Source: Narthecium ossifragum (Eukaryota; Streptophyta; Magnoliopsida; Dioscoreales; Nartheciaceae). Taken from it: 64,000 bases of DNA. The position numbers and the translations under genes were made by a program. The notes under the pieces were generated by a model that had not been told where the DNA came from, searched no databases, and worked only from the letters and a program-made list of their open reading frames with translations. Below, piece by piece: positions 47,073-58,741 of the stretch. Location: the NCBI GenBank assembly GCA_963920575.1, contig OY986969.1, forward strand, positions 26,203,434 through 26,267,433, in the 5' to 3' direction. How positions within the stretch are numbered: position 1 is the stretch's first letter; the number at the start of each line of letters is the position of its first letter.

Positions 47073-47929
47073 TCAAGAATGATAGCCACCTCCACTAGGA
47101 CGCTCATATGGACCAGACCTGTCACGGCTAAACCGTTCACTTCCAGAGCCACGACTACCACCGTCCCTGCTACGTCCACTATAACGATCTCCATTACGAT
47201 CAGGCCCAAAACGACTACTTCCACCACCACCACCACTGCCGCCACCATATCTGTCATCCCTACCACTATACCTATCACCTCTACCACCATCACCAGATGG
47301 GCACTCTCTAGCAAAATGCCCAGGCTTGCCACATTTGAAGCAATCCCCACTATTAGAACTGCGTCCACCGCCATATTCACGACCACGATCACGATCACGA
47401 TCACGATCACGCCCACGATCATAGTCACGATCACCACCACGGTCCCTACCAGATGCTTGTGGCTGAGCTTTATCTACAGTAATTGATCGCCCATCCAGAT
47501 CCATTCCATTCATTCCATCAATAGCATCTTCCATGGCTTTTTTGTCATCGAATGTAACAAAGCCAAATCCTTTAGAACGGCCAGAAAACTTGTCCACAAC
47601 AACCTGCAGTTTGAAAGACTTGCAAGGTGTTAAATAAATGTTCAAGGAATCTGATTCACAGAACGAGAGAGAGAGAGAGAGAGAGCTCGAAATTTTTAGT
47701 GGGGAAGTGGGGGGAATAAAGCTGCAAGTTTGATATACAACAGGACAACGAGTGAGGACAAGGCCCATGTAGACAACATAACTCTACTGTCTCTTAAAAT
47801 GAGTATGTGGAATGTTACCTTAGCCTCAGTAAGGTGGCCAAACTTTTCAAATGCATCTCTCAAAGCGCGATCAGATGTACCCCATGCCAGGCCACCAATA
47901 AAGCAGCGATACTCCACAGGGTCAGACAT
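47073..47929 (-). CDS. RZ-1: Glycine-rich RNA-binding protein with RRM and CCHC zinc knuckle (RZ-1 type)
   Basis: Two coding exons (47929-47819 and 47603-47073) join to 213 aa. The RRM spans about residues 6-82, with RNP2 (CFIGGL) and RNP1 (KGFGFVTF). A CCHC knuckle ([14 protein letters not shown], ~125-138) follows an Arg-Asp repeat encoded by GATCGT/GATCAC-type hexamers. The C-terminal tail is rich in Gly, Arg, Ser and Asp. This RRM-knuckle-RGG order is that of plant RZ-1 proteins, nuclear RNA chaperones/splicing regulators linked to cold response and FLC control. The 5' leader is interrupted by a ~2-kb intron (47945-49911) with a tandem repeat, and the leader exon is at about 49912-50030. 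Which RZ-1 paralogue (A, B or C) is not certain; the size is nearest RZ-1A. Confidence 0.93.
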
Positions 47930-47944
47930 GTTGCAAATGATTGG

Positions 47945-49911
47945 CTAAAACTAGAAAAGAGAGCAATGAAAAAGATAACTATAAACTATCGATTTCACAC
48001 CAAAACACAACAGACTAGAGAAGACAAAGGTAAATCATCGGTAGCATAATCAATCATCATACTAACTGCAGAGAAACAAAACAGGAAACTCAATACATAA
48101 AAAGACTACCTAAAACGAATTCCATAAGAACAAATCCTCTTTCGAATGAAAAAGATCTAAATATAAATATTATGCAGTAACTTAAATCAGAATAAGATAT
48201 CATGTATATCCCACATCAGTTTTGTGAAGCATATCACATAATCACATCTTTCGGTCTTTCTCTAGTAATAGCCCTTGCTCTAGACTCTAGTTTTTCTTCT
48301 TGGAGAGCGCTAAGTAGTACAAATGTGTGACCAATCCCAAAGGGGAGAGTAAGTCGGCTATAATTGTACATTACACTTATAAAATCATATGCTTTGATCT
48401 ATCTCAAATTGTTGTTTATGTTGTGTGCCGATCATTGCTTTATGTATCCATGAGGAACCTAACATATAGCCTGCAAGTTCAAGTTCACACTAGACCGCTA
48501 GAAACTCAAATCAATTACATGCCTGTTTTCAAACCAAGAAAAATAAAAAGGACAAATTCAAAGCTCATCTTTGGCCATCATTACTGTAGCCATACACAGC
48601 CTATGCCTCTGAATGCTTTGCAGTTTGTACTATCATGATGCAGCTATTCTGCATCCACTTGCTGCCTTATATGCTATGTTTAAGGATGATCCCGTAAGCA
48701 TAAGCATTCTATACCAAGGCATGGATCATACTAGAACAGCAAGGATCACTTTAAGCCTGGTCATACACACTGTACCTCCTAAGAACAACATCTCACCGCC
48801 TTAGTCAACGCACCTCCCACAGATCTTTTGATAACAACTGCATCAAATTGTCCCACATCACGAAGGCTTCCCAAGAGGTTCTACAGTCATTGGAGTCCCT
48901 TTAACTTTTGAAATCCTTTTATTCTTGTAATAGTAATTAATTTGTCTCAAGAAGACGAACAAATAAAGAAACTGCAACTCGCAAAATGGGCATGGAGTTA
49001 CTAATTAAACCTAGCGCAAATTAATAAGTCTAGAGGCCAACTTCAGACCCTTTTAAGCAGTGGCGATTTTACATCCTAGTGTTCACCAAAAAAAGAAAAA
49101 AAGATGTGCGGGAGATTGGAAACAAATTGCAGAGCATGTTATTCCATTCTTAAAGGAACTAAAACTAAGACAACGATTCCCACTAATGAAAACAAATGAA
49201 TTCAAGAATGGAGACTCATCAAGAGCACAAAAGCTGGTTTTATAGTTTTCCAGATCCGGATCCGCAGTGTTTCGAGAGTCCTAAGTTGAAAAAAACTCAT
49301 TAAAACTTTGTTTTATTCTTTCCCTTAGAGAAAAGATCTAAAGTTAAAACCCACGTCGATCGGCCAACAAGAGATTAGAAAAAATTGAGGAAGTTACAGA
49401 TATGTCGAAAAAACCCTCATTAAAACCTTGCTTTATTCTTTGCCTAAGGGAAAGATCTAAAGCTCAAACCTTCATTGATCTGCGACCAAGAAATTAGCAA
49501 AAGTTGAAAATTTAGATATATGGCCAAAAACCCCTCATTAAAACTTTGCCAGTTCTTTCCTAAGAGAAAAGATCTTAAACCTCAAAACCTAACCGATCTG
49601 CGACAAAGAAATTAGAAGGATATTGAGACGAAAAAGATAAGACGAAGAAAAGATCAAAACCTAAGTAAACCCTGTTTTATTCTTTTACTCGGAGAAAATA
49701 TCTAAAAATAAAACTTCCATCGATCTGCAACCAAGAAATTCGAAAAAAAGCTCCAGAAATTAGAAATAAGACGGAAAAAAACTCATCAAAACCATGTCTT
49801 GTTCTTTCCCTAAGAGAAGAGATCTAATAACTTGAGAAGTTAAAGATAAGACGAGGGATTACAGATCGGAAACCAGCTAATCCCATCCAAGATGCCTGAT
49901 GAGATAGATAC
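47945..49911 (-). other. Leader intron of the RZ-1 gene (inferred)
   Basis: On the minus strand the donor CTCAG/GTATCT at 49912/49911 and acceptor TTTAG/CCAATC at 47945/47944 bracket a 1967-bp intron, leaving a short second leader exon of 15 bases before the ATG. The upstream exon has telo-box and TTTAGGG motifs typical of plant 5' leaders. This is inferred from splice signals, not from transcripts. Confidence 0.6.
49284..49860. repeat. Five-copy ~120-bp degenerate tandem repeat near the 5' end of the RZ-1 leader intron
   Basis: Units begin near CTCATTAAAAC at 49296, 49417, 49534, a diverged copy near 49661, and 49782 (spacings 121, 117, 127, 121). Each also carries a TTATTCTTT(C/T)CC...AGAGAAAAGATCTAAA block and a (C)GATC(T/G)GC(G/A)ACCAAGAAATTAG block. 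The array is confined to the donor-proximal third of the intron. Confidence 0.85.
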
Positions 49912-49960
49912 CTGAGAGGATTAGATTAGGGTAAGGCCTCGGCTTCGATGGCTCCGCGAG

Positions 49961-50168
49961 AAACCCTAGCAGAGAGGCGCAGCCGCTTGGTCTCCTTTAG
50001 GGTTCGTAGTCGTACGAGAGAGAAAGATGGGCATCTTTCGTATTTGAACCTTTGTGACCGACATAGTTTGGATATGAGGCCTGGCCTTATGGGCTTCATG
50101 GGCCGGTAAGAATCAGACTGGTTCTTTTAGGCCCCATGCAAAATGATAAGTATTGCTTGAAATGGGCT
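49961..50168 (-). promoter_or_regulatory. Telo-box and site II motifs at the RZ-1 promoter
   Basis: AAACCCTA at 49961-49968 (telo box) and TTTAGGG at about 49997 lie in the leader; TGGGCT/TGGGCC occurs at 50090-50095, 50099-50104 and 50163-50168. Telo-box plus site II is a known pairing in plant promoters of genes for RNA and protein synthesis. Confidence 0.55.
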
Positions 50169-51790
50169 GGTATTCGAAGCGAAATCCAAGTTGAAGGCTA
50201 TTATAAATCGTGTTTGCTTCAAGTGACTGGGCTTTTGATTTCGGCCCTAATCCGAATCGTATGACAGTATCATATTGGGTTTCGGTAGGAACTGGTTTAA
50301 AGTTAGGCCTAAAACACAGTGAGCATGTTTGGTTCGGGCCGATTTAAGCCCAGTTTATTCCGGTATTACAGTCTAACATTCTCATTTTTATTTTATTTTC
50401 ACTTTTTAATCAATTATTGATTGTTTTTTTTTCTTTTCAACCAATCACATCAACTTTATCTCTACCTTTTCACTTTTAAACCAATCATTATTTCATTATC
50501 CTTACTTTTTAACCAATCATATCAACTTTATCCCTATTTTTTAACCAAATATTACTACTTTGTCATTTTTTTCAACCCAAATATCACACATATCTCACTA
50601 CTTATCCTAATATATCAATGTCTATCAAACGTCATCAGAATATTCACTTTTTTTCCCTTTTTTTTCTTTTGGACCCGAATCAAAACCAAAACCGAAATTC
50701 CGAAACTAGATTTGACCAGCCAAAAGGTGATAGATAGTGATGTAATGAGCGTGATAAATAACATGTGGTTGTATATTTGTTCCTTCGAGCAATTCAACCC
50801 TGTCATAAACCATCAATGAGATTTTTCATCAATTTAGTCACATCGCGCGCACAGGAGACACAAGTCATTAACATGAGTTGAACAGCTCCCTTTTGTTCTG
50901 TAGAGGTCAATATTAGCAAAGAGATGAGCCATGCTACAAATAGAATATCATGCAGCAAGCTTCCACATAAGAGGTCAAGATTTGGTGCGGAGACGACAAG
51001 CTACCTCAATGATCAGACATGCTACCATACCATGTGTACATCATTGAGGGTACGCAAGACCATCCATATATATGTCCTTTGAACAACAATGATTCAATCA
51101 TAGGAGTTGATGGTCAAGCATTTGTGGGCTACAAAAGGCCACGAAGCACCAGGCATAGATAGACACCACACCCACACGGAAGTCAGCGAGCATGCATATA
51201 GGACTATAGGAGGGGGGTTGCAAGATGCCAAGATGATACATGCCTTTATAGATAGGGTGGCAAACTATAGCCTTTTTTGGGTCGTTTTGGAGGGGGTTAC
51301 AGTAGTTTTAGAGTGCCCATATAAAAGTGCACACTTTTATGACCACAGTTGTAGCCACCCAAGCATACAGTATTTTCGCCTGTCGGTGCTTGGGACTGTG
51401 AAGTAGTATTTGCTTGCTGGAGGACAACGGCCTTGGCTATGCGTCCTTACTATTAATTTACACGTTGATATTATAAGCTCGCAATTAAATCACTGACTTG
51501 TCTCTAAGAACCCCCCCTCCTCTATATATGGTACACATGCTGAGCTATTTATCTCTCTGTTTTCTCAGCATTTTATTGCTTCAAATGCAGTTTGCATACT
51601 TCTTTGTTATTAATCTAGCATACCATTAAGATCCACGCAGATCAGGAGCGCGGATCAAGTTCTAGGAGGATTGTCTCGTGCTTTTTTTCTTTTTCTTTTT
51701 TTTTGCTGAATTTTGTCATCAATTGCAATGATCAATGAAAGTGGATGCATCAAGAGATTTTAAGAAACACAAGTGCTTTTAACATACGGT
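50169..51790. other. Intergenic DNA, no gene recognised
   Basis: A T/A-rich stretch at about 50436-50560 is built from repeated TTTTAACCAATCA(T)(A)TCAACTTTATC phrases (roughly 40-50 bp apart), an old minisatellite. Nothing coding was recognised in the rest. Confidence 0.5.
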
Positions 51791-51798
51791 CTTTTCGG

Positions 51799-52550
51799 TA
51801 GGGGTGTTCAAAAAGCCCAAATGACCCGCCTCGAGTGTTAGCCCTACTGGACTGGGCTGATCCGAGTTCAAGGCCGATCAGGGCTCCTTTGTCAAAAACC
51901 CGGTCCGGTCCAGCCCGGGTTTTAAAGAAGGCAAGGCCAAGTTTCCAACGCTAAGGCCTAATCTCTGTGGGCACCACGACGACGAGGGGATCGCAGTGCC
52001 GACCGCCGGGGCGGAACGCCCACGTGAGCTGGGAGAAGGTCTCGAGGCCACAAATGGCGCCCCACGACATCGCTACGGCAAGGCCGGAGGAGACCGAGAG
52101 GGAGTAGGACTCGTCCACGCCGTTGCAGAGCGAGGTGGAGGGGTCGGCGACAGAGATGGCGAGGGTCAGTAGGGGGCGTCGCGAGTGAAGTTGAGGGAGG
52201 AGGCCGCGGGGGGAGGAGAGGGCGGTGGTGCTCAGAGCGGAGGAGGCGGGCGTAGCGACTGGCGGCGGTAGGGGTGCTGGGGGGAGGTGGTGCAGAAGGA
52301 GGGGGAGAGGTGGGAGATGGAGGGGATGAGCCAGGAGAGCTGGCGGGCCGGGTTCGAGAGAGGAAGAAAGATGGGGCTAGCGAGTCGAGTTCGGTCTGAT
52401 CCATCCTGGTCTTCAAGCCGGGCAGGGTCATACCTGGGCCGGACCGGGTGAAAGGTTTATTGAACCCAGCACTGGCCCGGTCTGGTCCGGATGATTACAA
52501 GGGCCGAATTGGGTATGACCTCCAACCCGGCCCTGTGATGGACACCCCTA
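51799..52550. mobile_element. hAT-like non-autonomous element carrying a host gene fragment
   Basis: 752 bp. The ends TAGGGGTGTTCA (51799) and TGGACACCCCTA (52550) are inverted and fit hAT termini. Flanking 8-mers CTTTTCGG (51791-51798) and CATTTCAG (52551-52558) agree at six of eight positions, consistent with an aged 8-bp duplication. Subterminal CCGGTCC/CCCGGGTT words recur in both arms. No transposase is present. The interior holds a beta-hexosaminidase fragment. Confidence 0.72.
51960..52290 (-). pseudogene. Captured beta-N-acetylhexosaminidase (HEXO) fragment
   Basis: On the minus strand, codons from about 52171 downward read LTLAISVADPSTSLCNGVDE, then SYSLSVSSGLAVAMSWGAIC and GLETFSQLTWAFRPGG. 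GVDESY, WGA and GLETFSQLTW are hallmark residues of the N-terminal domain of plant GH20 hexosaminidases. Just upstream, in a different frame, AASRYARLLRSEHHRPLL resembles the preceding part of the same domain, so a frameshift separates the two. The catalytic GH20 domain is absent. It is a gene fragment inside a transposon and cannot encode an enzyme. Confidence 0.75.
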
Positions 52551-52558
52551 CATTTCAG

Positions 52559-55500
52559 TACAGTCAAAAGTACAAATGTACACTCTTACAATTCACCTAA
52601 TAGCAACCCCAGTTGGTCTGTGGGACGAGAATATCTCCATACTATTACAATTCACCTAATAACAACCCCAGTTGGTATGTGGTGCAACTTGGAAATTATG
52701 AAGTTTTTTCGTACTCATTCTCGGAGAATCTGAACCATAAGGCTAATACAGTGACATAACTCCAAATCTCAAACAGCATCACTAATGATCTTCCAACAAT
52801 AAGTTATACAAATATCCAGCTGTCCTGAAAACCTAGCCTGTAATTAGACTAATGTTTACAAAAAAAAATGATTAGCCGAAGCTTAATGTTCACATAACAT
52901 CTGCATGGGGTCTATGTTTTGTTATCAAAAGCATGTTTTGCGAGCTCCATAAGATACAAATGCCATAATGCTCTACAACAAATCAGAGGTGTAGACTACT
53001 TTTAAATCAAAATTGCCAGCTGGGGAACTCCAAGTTGATACTAAGTGGTTATATATCAAAAGGCAAAAACCTACATTGATTAGGTATGCTACGCACCTTG
53101 GACAGAGAGCAAGCTAGCAAGAACTAAACTCCACTTGGATAAGCTGTCCTCCATCATATATTTCCACAGGCTAATATATACAATGTCTGAAGCCTTTGCT
53201 TGGTTAAACCCAGGTTTGCATCCCTAGGAAACCATTTTTTGTGATCAGTGGCAAAGAAGAACACGCGTACCATATTATATCCAATCAAACTCACAAGCAT
53301 AGATAAATGAGAAGGGATCCGAGTATGCCAGATTGCCAGCTCACTTCCACAATTGTTAAATAGCTAGTATAAATGAGATTCAAATATGTGTGAATGGAAA
53401 CTATATTATGTGATGAGGAGCAAAACCCGTTGTGTTTGGCTGTAGTTTTGTGACAAAAGGACTGACTGAGCCCCACCACAACAGGAACCTATCATAGAGA
53501 CATTGGCAATATTGGAGAAGGTATTGAATGGACGAAAGGCTCTCTCTTCCCGTAACCAAGGAATCCCAGGCACCTATCTTTTCCAGTCGCTATAACAAGT
53601 AGCTCTTGAGAACAATGAGTGGAATTGAAGGGCCACAATCATTGGTCGCTTACGATAATGAAGAGCTCAAATCACTAAAGGCATACATGAAGAAAATATT
53701 TCAGAGAGATCACCAGCAAGTCTCCATCTTGCCACCCATAGAATGCCACGTAGAACACAAATCAAGCTAAGTTCTCTACGGATCGACACATGGAGGTACG
53801 GATAGAGTTCAAAGATAAGGCATACCATTGCATGGAAAGTGACCTTGTGTTTGCTCCTAGGTGGCTGGCAATGCCACCTACTGCAAGCTTCTTTCTCAGG
53901 AGTTATTGCTCGTTGGAACCATTCCCTGCCGAAGAGATTCTAGCCTGTATTACTTATACGAATAATTTGATGGAGATTATTATAGGTACTCTTAATTCAC
54001 ATGCCATGATGGACAAGAATCTTATGGAAAGTTTGAATAGGATGCTCCTCTGTTGTTCTGGAATATTATAAAATGGCACAGCATGATTGTTGATAAAAAA
54101 AAAAAGCACACTTTAAAAATTATGTTGCTTAATTTAAGGGAAAAATGAAGCGAAGGCTGGGTTCAGAAGAATACCTGTCTTCGTATGAATCCCTGATCCA
54201 CTTGGACAGTTCATTGTTTTGCGTGTGTGAGCATGATAAATCTGTAAAGCCGTAAAGGGGATGAAACAATACATTCGTAAGAAATATCAGCATGACTCGT
54301 AGCTTTCATATCTTGGCTTCAGGTAAGACCCATAAGACAAAATATATTCCTGCTTCATAATACATATCCATCTTTTTCATTCATTAAAGTTATTGAGCAA
54401 AGCTTTTGATAGCCGAGATATCATCAGATACCAGATATAGTACATTCAGTAAAACTGGTAGCTGAACATATCCCTAAACTTGTGGTAGCAAGTTGGGATT
54501 AGCAACGCACAGGGATATGGACCTACAAAACCCTCTATGGATGGAAGATCATCATTCCACATGATGATAGGATCTTGGCTACTTCTTTATTCACACGAGC
54601 TCAACATTTCCCCAAAACAATGGACTTCTAAACCAGATAGAACTCCAACCAAGATCTTTATGTTTATGGATGTCAGGAGTTCAAACAAATCAGTAGAATG
54701 GCAAAATGGTAACATCTGCCTTTATTCGAAGCCTAAAACAGCTTGAACGGACGTTGCACAAAGCATGAACCTGAACAGAGATGTTGTAGAGGTCCCACAT
54801 TGGCTCAGACATGTGCAGGACATGGAAGTCACTGACATTTGGTGGAATCCATTGATTCTAGAAAACAGAGTCGAGATCAACGTGCATCCACATCGAGGAC
54901 TGCAGAAGAACAGTCTCGTTTCTAAGAGGTGTCGATCTCTTAAAAAATATATAGTAAGAGATATGCTAGAAAGACAGAGTAGATTCTGGGGGCAGAGCAT
55001 GAGGACTGCATGCATGCACAAACGTGTACATAATTATCGTGGCAGGTTTGTAAACTAAGCAGTGAGCATATATATACATATATATATATATATGGATACA
55101 ATACGATATTTTTGCAACTCACTTTTTGGCAATCAATGCTGTCTAGATCTGACATGGGCGTATACCTCGGCGAAAATGCGCGACACGGATTTGAATACAG
55201 GGACCTTCGGTCTGCTAGTACGAACTAACCACTCAACATAAAAAGGTTAAGCTTATGAATGAGGGTGAGTTAATATTACTCTAACAGCAACCCCATTCTT
55301 AATTTCACACCAACCTCACTGAACCGCCACGGCGCCACACCTCTACTTCATACACACAACTTGGGTGATTCTGAAACCCTTATCTTGCTCTGAGCGTCTT
55401 CTGTTTGATCTTGGTGAACAGGAAGTGCCATCACTCAAGCGTGAGTTCTGCATCAGTTCGTCTTCATGTTCCAAAGAGGTAGGTAATTTGGTTGCTCTTG

Positions 55501-56900
55501 GTTTGTTGCTCAGATATGTTTGGCATGCATGAAACTTGTTCAGAAGCTCCATTCTACTTTCCTCGCTTATGGCGTGTGTAGTCCTTCAAATTTTGTTATC
55601 CCTGATCTCAAATCTTTGTTGATGGAGACGTGATTAACTGATAGTGATTCAAAGACCATGTCTTTATTGAATATAGTGTAAATATTTTGTTATACACTAA
55701 AGATTCCACATGTCATGGTTATATTAATTGTATCACCAAGACAGATAGGTGCGCAAATCATTCGAGAATTATGTATATAGCTATTGCATCTGTTCATACG
55801 TACCAGCAAGTTGACGTAGGGCAGGGCATGCACTAACGCATGCGATGCGTATCTGAAGCAAGATGCTGTACATAACTGGCAAACCAAGATATCTCATGCA
55901 CCATCATGCATGCATTAATGGGTACAGGGTACTCATGTATCTTATTAGGAACCTAATCCACAGTCCTTTAGAGAAGAACATATATGTTGATAAAGGGTTC
56001 CAAACAACGCACACCCAGGTGATCTTAAAGATAGCATCCATTTACAGCTTATTATATTCCATTCTCTGTTAACCCTGTTTCCTTATCTTAAACAGGCCGA
56101 ACCATGCACTGGAAACAAACAGGACAAGCTGGAAAGTTAAACCCCTCAATATAACGACCAGGACAAATCAAAGCTATAATAATGCCCCCTACTTTAGAAA
56201 ACTCTTGAGCTTTTCCTTTTCAAAGCATCAGACAAAGGTTACTGCTACCTTACAAACTTTCCACCATCCACTACAAACACTTTGTTTGGTCTTTTCTTCT
56301 CGCGTATATATAAACCCTCTCTTTAACAGTAGAATTCCTTTCTTGAAAAAGATGGGCGTTGAATTTTGCTACCATTGCCGAATGAAACTTACGTTTATTG
56401 AGACCGCATTGCTTGCCTATGTTTAGAGGTAAAGCTTTTATTTGATTCCGCTGCATCCAGACATGGTGTGTCTGTTTGACATCCAGACATGGTGTGTCTC
56501 TTTGACGTATTACATCAAGCATTTCATACGCATTCCATTATTACTAAGTTGCTTTTTAATACTGTTGATATAATGACAAACTGATACAACGGCAACGCGC
56601 CAAACAGCCCTTACGTTTACCAATTGATGCATTAGTTTTAGAATCCGACCAGAACCTGCTAAAGAATCGGATTCGGGCTAGGGTATATTGGAGCTCCATT
56701 AGAAACTAGTAGTAGACTAGTAGCCAAATCGTCGCAGACTTCGCCGCTGTTCTATTTGTACGGTCAACCAAATCCCAACCCGGCTCGAACCCAACCGATA
56801 AGATCCACGTGTCCACACCACCCAGCGCCCACCCCACCTTTAAATTCCGGCCTACTCCCCGGATGCTTTCCAATCCCATCTCCATCTCTACCGGGATCGA
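52559..56900. other. Intergenic DNA, no gene recognised
   Basis: No convincing exon. Local repeats: a 59-bp-period direct duplication (TTACAATTCACCTAATA(G/A)CAACCCCAGTTGGT) at about 52586 and 52645, a TA microsatellite at 55067-55093, and a 26-bp tandem duplication (GACATCCAGACATGGTGTGT) at about 56452-56505. A 69-codon minus-strand frame at 55343-55552 has gene-like composition but no recognisable family. Confidence 0.45.
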
Positions 56901-58585
56901 TCATCCAAACAACGGATCGGAAAACCCTAAATCCCACGCGATCTTAAATCTAACAATCGAGGTTTCCGGAAACCCTAGCTCGCTCCAGAACTAGAAACGA
57001 GTAAAAAGAGAACAAATCGACGTACCTGGAAGTCTGGAACCACGTCCGCCGGAAAAAGGCACCGAGGAGGGGACACCGAGGAGGGGACGAGGACGAGGAC
57101 GAGGACGATGACGACGCCTTAATAATGGCGGTTGGAGATCCACTGCTGCAAATCGCGATTGTACGATCGGATCGCTGCCGTCTCTGTACGCCGACAGCTG
57201 TCGGTCTCCGCACCGGATCAACACGACCGATCCCTTTCACTAGCTGTAGCTCTACAGCGCTAGTCTAAACCCCACCCTACTCTGCTAGCCGGTTCATTTC
57301 CCGGATCGCCGCTTTTAATCCCCGTCTTTATGGGGATTTCTAAGCGTGGATGACTGTAAATTATGGGAATAAACGTTCTGGTAGTTAGTAGTTAGTTTAT
57401 GGTAGTCATAGATGTTACCGTATAATTGGGGGGCCGCATCGAAGGCCGTGCCGGGGCGCCGCTCGTGTCGGTCGAGCGTGCGGGGGTGGAGCTGAGGCCA
57501 GAGGGGGGCATCCGCCTAGGGCGCGGATCTCGAGGCGTGGTTATTGGCTGCGCGGGGGTCGTGCCGGGGGAAGTAAATCTATATTTAACGAGTGCCCGTT
57601 CGTTGGGTGGGGCTTAATTCTACACTGGGGGGTGACGACGAAGCTGCGGGTGGATTTGGGTTGGGATGGACTCCGTGGGGGAGTACCGACTACCGAGGCA
57701 GCGGTGATCTCGTTCTTCTCCCTGGAATTCGAGGTGAGATACTTTAGTAATGGAGGGATGTGCATCTGCGTTTTATGGAAATTTTGTTGTTTTTTTTTTC
57801 CCGATGCTTTCAGCGCTGTTTTGTTGTTCTTTGGGATTTTATATGTCATACCAATATAATGCAGGATCCTATCACAGTTTTACTTCTGGATTTAGTTTTG
57901 AGGTATCATGATTTTGCCATGGGAAATTGGGAATTGGATGATTGGTTCTTTGCTTCGACTATACTCGTCTTTGGGTTTAATTGTGATCTAGTGTCTTTCA
58001 TGACGTCTAATAGTTTCTGGGATTTTGTTCAGGAAAGGATAAGGCTGTTAGCCGTTCTTTATCTCACGATTTCCTTAATTATCAATGGAACAGGGAAATT
58101 ACTGTTGATTTGAAAGCGACATTCTCAATTATCTTACTCAAATACACCAATTATTTTTCTCTATTTTATGGTTATGGTTCTTTAAGGCAATTTGGGGCTC
58201 TTAGATGTTAGTGTCCGACAGTTTCTGTAGGCTTTTGTTGGTGAAAGTATGCTGTGGGTACTCCTCTCAAGCGAAAATGATTCTTCTGCGCTTATTGTGA
58301 ATTGTCACTTGAAGAATGATCTGTGTGTTTGGTTTTGATTTCAACTATTCTGACTTGTTGGTAATAGTAACTGTATTTTGGTAGGTTTAACATTTTATCG
58401 ATTTAAATGTGGTTCTTGATATTCTCAATAATGCATAAATCTTTTGAGTCATTTCATTTCTTTTTCTTGGTCGGTTAATCTTTAAGATTCTTTCTACATC
58501 CATTGCCTGTTATATCTGCTTCTTAGTTAAAATAATTATTTGTTGTTACCTAGCTGAAATTTTTTTGGGGAATTGTTTGTTTCAG
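56901..58585 (+). other. Promoter, leader exon and leader intron of the WDR44-like gene (inferred)
   Basis: A GC-rich block with AAACCCTA motifs (about 56923 and 56972) and GGA/GAC repeats occupies 56900-57240. A likely leader exon ends at the donor ATTCGAG/GTGAGA (57733/57734), and the matching acceptor TTTCAG is at 58580-58585, giving an 852-bp leader intron. Between these, only short frames exist. Based on splice signals alone. Confidence 0.5.
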
Positions 58586-58741
58586 ATGATTAACTGGCTA
58601 TTTTACATGGGAAGAACTGAGGATATTCTTGGCAGATGATATGTGGTTTGGGACTGGCCACTTTGGGGCCATCCTAGCAAGCAGCTTGAATTTGCATGGA
58701 TTCCTGGTTGGTTCCGTAGTGTCGTGTGTTTGTGAATAAGC
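58586..58741 (+). promoter_or_regulatory. Upstream ORFs in the WDR44-like 5' leader
   Basis: Within the second leader exon, ATG at 58586 opens a 17-codon uORF ending TGA at 58637-58639. ATG at 58636 opens a 13-codon uORF overlapping it. ATG GAT TCC near 58698 opens a 7-codon uORF ending TAG. All close before the main ATG at 58742, so they could reduce or gate translation. Confidence 0.5.

Noticed and set aside
47400..47410. Direct GATCAC repeats as a possible CRISPR-like array
   Set aside because: They are coding hexamers without spacers in a plant gene; no CRISPR-type structure exists in the window.
47024..47486. Overlapping low-complexity Val/Thr-rich frames over the RZ-1 gene
   Set aside because: They are out-of-frame readings of the hexamer repeats that encode the Arg-Asp and Gly-rich tail.
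55343..55552. 69-codon minus-strand frame with gene-like composition
   Set aside because: No known family and no supporting splice partners could be shown; kept only as a note in the intergenic entry.
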